Of a stretch of 64,000 nucleotides of DNA, positions 59,955 through 64,000 are shown one piece after another (the first letter of the stretch is position 1; each line of letters opens with the position of its first letter). The stretch is from positions 556,272-620,271 of the forward strand of contig NZ_CP047089.1 of the NCBI RefSeq assembly GCF_009937765.1, given 5' to 3'. The DNA comes from Bacillus pumilus. GTDB lineage: Bacteria; Bacillota; Bacilli; Bacillales; Bacillaceae. A program made the translations under genes and the position numbers. The notes beneath the pieces were generated by a model. The model searched no databases and was not told the DNA's origin. It saw only the letters and a list, made by a program, of their open reading frames with translations.

Positions 59955-60176
59955 CTATGCATTAAATGATTGAGGCTGGCCAAACAATGTGAAATCCCAA
60001 AGCATCGTCGCATTCGGATCACTTGTAAGAGACATATAATCACCTGAATTAAAGGCTCCTGCCCCGCCAGTCGAGTGGTCTACAGCTAATGGGGCAATGG
60101 CCAGTACATCACCGAAAGTAGCTGCACCATTGCCTCCTAATGACTCGATATGAATAGGTCCAACGATTGCAGGCAT
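59955..60176 (-). CDS. GerPF-like spore germination protein, copy 2
   Basis: The protein has 73 residues, starting MPAIVGPIHIESLGGNGAATFGD. It is closely related to the copy downstream: the first ten residues and the end (PQSFNA versus QKSFNA) are alike. It is a second GerPF-type coat protein. The duplication appears recent on the protein level but both have independent terminators. Confidence 0.82.
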   Translation of the reverse strand: MPAIVGPIHIESLGGNGAATFGDVLAIAPLAVDHSTGGAGAFNSGDYMSLTSDPNATMLWDFTLFGQPQSFNA

Positions 60177-60242
60177 CAGAATCTCCCCCTATCTGCTTAT
60201 GACAATCATCTTATGCAAAAAGGGGAGCGTTGTGCATCTGCC

Positions 60243-61346
60243 CTAGACGTTTAAGTGCTGCTCTTTGCGAGAGCGCTGACGCAGCTGAACCAATCTGACA
60301 ATATTCAGGGTGATCGCTTTGAGCAGCGCATAGACAGGCACTGCAAAAATCATGCCAAGGATGCCGCCAAAGCTTCCTGCCCCAATTAATAACAGGATAA
60401 TGGTCAAAGGATGTGTGTTCAGACGTTTTCCAATGATCAATGGAGAAATGACATTTCCGTCAATTTGCTGCACAACAAGAATGACAATCACTGTCACTAC
60501 TGCTTTTCCAGGCGAATCAAGAAAGGCAATCAGTACAGCAGGTGCCGCGCCAAGATATGGTCCAAGGTATGGAATCACATTTGTCACCGCAATGATAATA
60601 CCGAGAATAAGCGCATATTTCACACCAATTAATAAGTATCCAATAAAACAAGCGACTCCAACAAACAAACAGACAATAATCTGCCCCTGTATGTAAGCTG
60701 CGAGCGTGTCGTTTAATTCTTTGAAGATTTTCAGCCCTTCCTTGCGGTAAGGCATTGGTAAAAACTGAACGAGCTTGTCTGGAAACTTATGCCCGTCTTT
60801 CAGCATATAAAATAAAATAAATGGAACGGTGATGACGGCTAAGGCAATATTCGCAATCACACCAAACACCGCAGACATACTTGAAGCAATGTTTTCCGGT
60901 AATGCCTTTAATGTCGAAACGACCGTCTGTTCAAATTTTGAGACAGACACATAATCTTGGCTCATCATCCAAGTAAATGTTTTAGAATGCGAAAAGTCAT
61001 TGATAAATTTCTGCATGTCCGTTACATAACCAGGGAAGCTTTTGACAAGTCCACCGACCTGCGAAATAATCACCGGCCCAGCAGCATTGACGATAAACGT
61101 GATGAGTCCAATGAACAGGAGATAAATGATCAGGATAGCGAGAGTTCTAGGGATTTTCTTGGACAAAAATCGAACAATTGGATTAAAGATGAAAAACAGA
61201 ATACCCGCCAGCAAGATGGGGACAAACAGCGTTGATGCAAATAAAATAATCGGCTGAAATAAAAACGAAACCTTTGTTGATACATACACAATGAGTAAAA
61301 CAAGTAATATTTGGAATGTCCAAAAATGGACTTTAGATTTTAACAA
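60243..61346 (-). CDS. yueF: AI-2E/PerM-family membrane transporter YueF
   Basis: The protein has 367 residues and starts at TTG after AGGAGGAG. It has about eight membrane segments; the segment near residue 240-260 (IGVKYALILGIIIAVTNVIPYLGPYLGAAP) and the VQQIDGNVISPLIIGKRLNTHPL block define the AI-2E exporter family. Some members export solutes or antiport Na+/H+. The role in this organism is unknown. Confidence 0.88.
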   Translation of the reverse strand: MLKSKVHFWTFQILLVLLIVYVSTKVSFLFQPIILFASTLFVPILLAGILFFIFNPIVRFLSKKIPRTLAILIIYLLFIGLITFIVNAAGPVIISQVGGLVKSFPGYVTDMQKFINDFSHSKTFTWMMSQDYVSVSKFEQTVVSTLKALPENIASSMSAVFGVIANIALAVITVPFILFYMLKDGHKFPDKLVQFLPMPYRKEGLKIFKELNDTLAAYIQGQIIVCLFVGVACFIGYLLIGVKYALILGIIIAVTNVIPYLGPYLGAAPAVLIAFLDSPGKAVVTVIVILVVQQIDGNVISPLIIGKRLNTHPLTIILLLIGAGSFGGILGMIFAVPVYALLKAITLNIVRLVQLRQRSRKEQHLNV

Positions 61347-61499
61347 AGATGCTCCTCCTGTTACGTATTGATCTTATTAAAAAACTACTATTCAACCCAC
61401 CTTCTGTCAACTGCTTCTTGTTTTTAGAACCTCATTTTTTGAAAAAAAAAGAACAATTGGTATATCATGCACTTTCCCCAGATATACATTCTATAAGCA

Positions 61500-61530
61500 T
61501 GAAAAAAAGCAGACACCTATGCGTCTGCTT
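61500..61530 (-). terminator. yuzF terminator
   Basis: AAGCAGAC and GTCTGCTT (61507-61530) form an 8-base stem with T-run on the minus strand. It lies one base after the yuzF stop. Confidence 0.82.
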
Positions 61531-61531
61531 G

Positions 61532-61768
61532 TTACACTCTTTCACTGTGATCAGGCATCACCGACACGATTTGCTGGATCCGCACATAAAAAACTGATTT
61601 TGCCCCCGCTTCTATCACAATATGATCCGGCATGACTTCCTTCAATTTCCCACGGACCGTATCTTTCACTGTTTGCACAATTAATCTCATACCGACCACT
61701 TTCTGCAATGTTTGATAAACATATGGATCAACTAATGAAACAAGCTGCGGACTTCCTTGTTGTGCCAT
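61532..61768 (-). CDS. yuzF: DUF2642 protein YuzF
   Basis: The protein has 78 residues, starting MAQQGSPQLVSLVDPYVYQT with AAGGGG nine bases upstream; this is the B. subtilis YuzF length. It has an Sm-like beta fold pattern (LIVQTVKDTVRGKLKEVMPD) common in small spore-associated DUF2642 proteins. It is divergent from the lipase-like gene. Function is not known. Confidence 0.82.
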   Translation of the reverse strand: MAQQGSPQLVSLVDPYVYQTLQKVVGMRLIVQTVKDTVRGKLKEVMPDHIVIEAGAKSVFYVRIQQIVSVMPDHSERV

Positions 61769-61949
61769 ACTACCCGCCCCTTTACTTGTGTATTTACCCA
61801 CAGCGTATGCATGAACCCATGTGAATGTCACTCATGGCAACCACACAACATTAATACCATATTTTAACAATTGTACGTTTTTACATTTTTTAGAAGTATA
61901 ATAGATTGGTGCTGCCAACAATTTAAATCATTTGAAGAGGTGAATTGTC

Positions 61950-63434
61950 TTGAAAAAACTCATTTGTATTGTTGCTGTCATGCTCTTTCTATCCTCTGCA
62001 AGTTATGTGTATGCAGGGACAATTGGAGATCCCCCAGGGACGCCAGGAAAGTGGTATAAAGGAGAAGAGCCCATTCAAAAAGACGGGTCAAAACCACCAC
62101 TTGTTTTTGTTCATGGTATTAACAGCTCCTCCTCCACTTGGTCCAATCGAAACGATATGGCAAAGCAGGCTGTTCAGAATGGATACGAAAGCGCATTCAT
62201 AGATTTGCACCCAGATCAGGACATGAAAAAGAACGGCAAACTATTAGCGGAAAAGCTCAAAGAAATCTATGACGCATTTGGTAGAAAACTCATTGTGATT
62301 GGTCATAGTAAAGGAGGGATCGATACACAGTCCGCCTTGGTGTATTTCAAAGCCCATCCCTATGTGGAAAAGGTCATTACGCTTGGCTCTCCTCATAACG
62401 GGACACCGCTTGCGGATCTAGCATATAGCAAGGGTGGGGGCTGGCTCGCGCAAATTCTTGGACAAAAAAGCGAAGCGCTTTATTCTTTGCAAACTGGTCT
62501 GATGGCAGCTTTTCGAAGTGAAACCGATCAGCTAGAGGCGTTCCCCAATAAATATGTCACCTACTCTGGTTCAGAATGGGGTACATTTGGCGGTGCGCTG
62601 TATTTAGGCGGCATGTATTTAAAGAGCTTTGGTACAAATGATGGTGCCGTCACGGTAAACAGCACAAAATTATCATATGCAAACAATATCTTAACTGGAA
62701 AATGGGATCACTATTCAATCAAAAACGGCACAAGTATGTTTCCTGTGTTCCAGCATCAGTTGCTGGCAAATGCCTCGAGCGCTGAAAATAAACCTAAAGA
62801 GGAACAAGAGCCCGTCTCTGCTGAGCTCAATACAGATGTTTATGTGAAAGGTGGAGAAAGTGAAAAGGATAAAACAGAAGTGTTCTATGTAGAGGAAGGA
62901 ACGAATGGCTTATCGATCCAGTGGTTAAATGAAAGGCAGGAGACGCAGCCCGAAATCATAGCCCCAAATGGAGACGTCTTAACAAATCTTAAGACATCGG
63001 AAGCTTCTTTCCCATATGAAGGCGCATATTCACACCATGTGAAAATCAATAAACCCGTTCCTGGAAAATGGACGATTCAATCGAACTCTGGAAAAATGGC
63101 TCCTTATTTGCTGCTTGTATCTTTTGATTCACCATTAAATGAAGAAATTAAAGAAGCTGCTTCGAAGTCAGGGGGTGCATCGACCCATTCAAGCGGTCTG
63201 ATTAAACGGTTAAGCAAGTCAGTGGAAACCAATTACTTTAAAGACGCACAAAAGGATCATCCAGTGAAAACAAGTAGTTCATCAGCTATTCAATTGAAAA
63301 AAGAAGGTGCCTATTCCGTCACGGTACAATACACTGGACTCACTACGTCAGGGACATCTGCGTTTAACCGTACCGTTATTCGCACAATGTATGTCGATCA
63401 GCACGGAACGATTCATGGTGACATTCCATATTAA
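61950..63434 (+). CDS. Secreted lipase/esterase-like alpha/beta hydrolase
   Basis: The protein has 494 residues and TTG start after GAGGTGA. A signal peptide ends near residue 22 (SYVYA). The catalytic domain (45-270) has the oxyanion segment FVHGINSS, nucleophile Ser120 in GHSKGG, and later TLGSPHNGTPLADLA, FGTNDGAV and KWDHYSI as likely acid and histidine regions. Residues 290-494 form a beta-rich C-terminal part of unknown function. It is not part of the B. subtilis order at this place. It is probably an extracellular lipase; the substrate is not shown. Confidence 0.85.
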   Translation: MKKLICIVAVMLFLSSASYVYAGTIGDPPGTPGKWYKGEEPIQKDGSKPPLVFVHGINSSSSTWSNRNDMAKQAVQNGYESAFIDLHPDQDMKKNGKLLAEKLKEIYDAFGRKLIVIGHSKGGIDTQSALVYFKAHPYVEKVITLGSPHNGTPLADLAYSKGGGWLAQILGQKSEALYSLQTGLMAAFRSETDQLEAFPNKYVTYSGSEWGTFGGALYLGGMYLKSFGTNDGAVTVNSTKLSYANNILTGKWDHYSIKNGTSMFPVFQHQLLANASSAENKPKEEQEPVSAELNTDVYVKGGESEKDKTEVFYVEEGTNGLSIQWLNERQETQPEIIAPNGDVLTNLKTSEASFPYEGAYSHHVKINKPVPGKWTIQSNSGKMAPYLLLVSFDSPLNEEIKEAASKSGGASTHSSGLIKRLSKSVETNYFKDAQKDHPVKTSSSSAIQLKKEGAYSVTVQYTGLTTSGTSAFNRTVIRTMYVDQHGTIHGDIPY

Positions 63435-63964
63435 ACAGAGCGTTTCATGGGCTGAAGTGCCTGCTGCACTTTCTGATCCAAATCGGCAATTTTTTTCATT
63501 GCGAGTGATTCATCTATTTGTCTGTAATGATGGTGCCCGCCTGGCTCTTCATCCATTTCATCTGCTTTCTTCACAATTTGTTGGAGTGTGTCCTTATGAA
63601 GGTCACCCTCTGGCAAATATGAGTCTGTATGAAGCAGAATGGCAAGAGCAATATCCTTGGCTGCTTTTGGTTCCTCGCCGAGCCGTATGAGTAGTTTATG
63701 TGCCCGCTCTGCACCTTTAATGGCATGAATATCATTTCGTCTATATGTCTCGTAATCCCATTCTCCGCCGGCTGTATACCATTCATAATGGCCAATGTCA
63801 TGTAGGAGCGCTGCTTTCACAGCCAGATCTGGATTAATTCCAGCCTTCATCGCCAGCTTGAATGCGTGATAAGCACAAGCAATCGCATGGGCTTTTCCTG
63901 AACGATTTAAATATTTTTGAGCAACTGGATGGGTGTAAACATCCATTAATGTAACCTTTCTCAT
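63431..63964 (-). CDS. yueE: HD-domain phosphohydrolase YueE
   Basis: The protein has 177 residues from an ATG with AAGGAGG upstream. It has the HD-domain metal ligands: HAIACAYH near residue 26, LLHDIGHYEW near residue 54, and KGAERAH and a final ADEMDEEP. The usual activity is nucleotide or phosphate-ester hydrolysis. It overlaps the lipase-like gene by four bases at their ends. The name rests on synteny. Confidence 0.85.
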   Translation of the reverse strand: MRKVTLMDVYTHPVAQKYLNRSGKAHAIACAYHAFKLAMKAGINPDLAVKAALLHDIGHYEWYTAGGEWDYETYRRNDIHAIKGAERAHKLLIRLGEEPKAAKDIALAILLHTDSYLPEGDLHKDTLQQIVKKADEMDEEPGGHHHYRQIDESLAMKKIADLDQKVQQALQPMKRSV

Positions 63965-64000
63965 GGAAACCCCTCCTTATCTATATTTTTAGCATCCTAA

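Noticed and set aside
1..64000. CRISPR arrays, tRNA, rRNA or insertion sequences
   Set aside because: No regularly spaced repeats, no cloverleaf or rRNA-like sequence and no transposase were seen on reading both strands.

Overview
The window is a low-GC Firmicute chromosome. From about 16.8 kb rightward the gene order is the Bacillus subtilis yugO-to-yueE segment: yugN, pgi, yugK, yugJ, yuzA, yugI, alaT/alaR, yugF, yugE, patB, kinB, kapB, kapD, yuxJ, pbpD, yuxK, yufK, malK/malR, nupNOPQ, maeN, yufS, mrpA-G, yuxO, comA, comP, comX, comQ, degQ, yuzC, yuxH, pncB, pncA, yueI, yueH, yueG-like genes, yueF, yuzF and yueE. The proteins are clearly diverged from B. subtilis, so my best guess is a member of the Bacillus pumilus group (pumilus/safensis/altitudinis). 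That is inference from memory of the families, not a database result.

Bases 1 to about 16,810 are the early, lysogeny and integration end of a prophage; its structural genes would lie beyond the left edge. Minus-strand early genes run leftward from about 13.3 kb. They include a Cro-like regulator, an excisionase-like protein, a YqaI-like protein, a zinc-hook SMC-type ATPase with RecT and an MBL-fold protein, an SPP1-type replication set (replisome organizer, helicase loader, DnaB helicase), RusA, many very small translationally coupled genes and the first codons of a cytosine-5 methyltransferase. Plus-strand lysogeny genes are a CI-like repressor, a lipoprotein, an ImmA-type protease, a second repressor-like protein and a tyrosine integrase. 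The divergent cro/cI region carries three copies of an operator related to TCACGAAACGTGA. Beyond the integrase, an open frame for the last 82 residues of the YugO potassium channel remains, so the prophage appears to sit inside yugO.

From 17 to 34 kb the genes cover central metabolism (pgi, two Fe-type alcohol dehydrogenases, alaT/alaR, patB), sporulation signalling (kinB, kapB, kapD) and cell wall (pbpD). From 34 to 43.4 kb there are two nutrient systems: malK/malR with the malate carrier maeN, and the nupNOPQ nucleoside ABC importer preceded by a strong CodY-box match. The seven-gene mrp Na+/H+ antiporter operon follows (43.8-49.6 kb). Next comes the quorum-sensing block comQ-comX-comP-comA with degQ upstream; degQ has a ComA-box-like site. 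The right end holds a c-di-GMP phosphodiesterase gene (yuxH), NAD salvage (pncA, pncB), two tandem GerPF-like spore genes, and a secreted lipase-like gene between yuzF and yueE.

Several genes are too short for routine gene calling and were found by reading overlaps: 28-, 44-, 52- and 58-residue prophage proteins and a 59-residue membrane protein converging on kinB. No rRNA, tRNA, CRISPR array or insertion sequence was seen.
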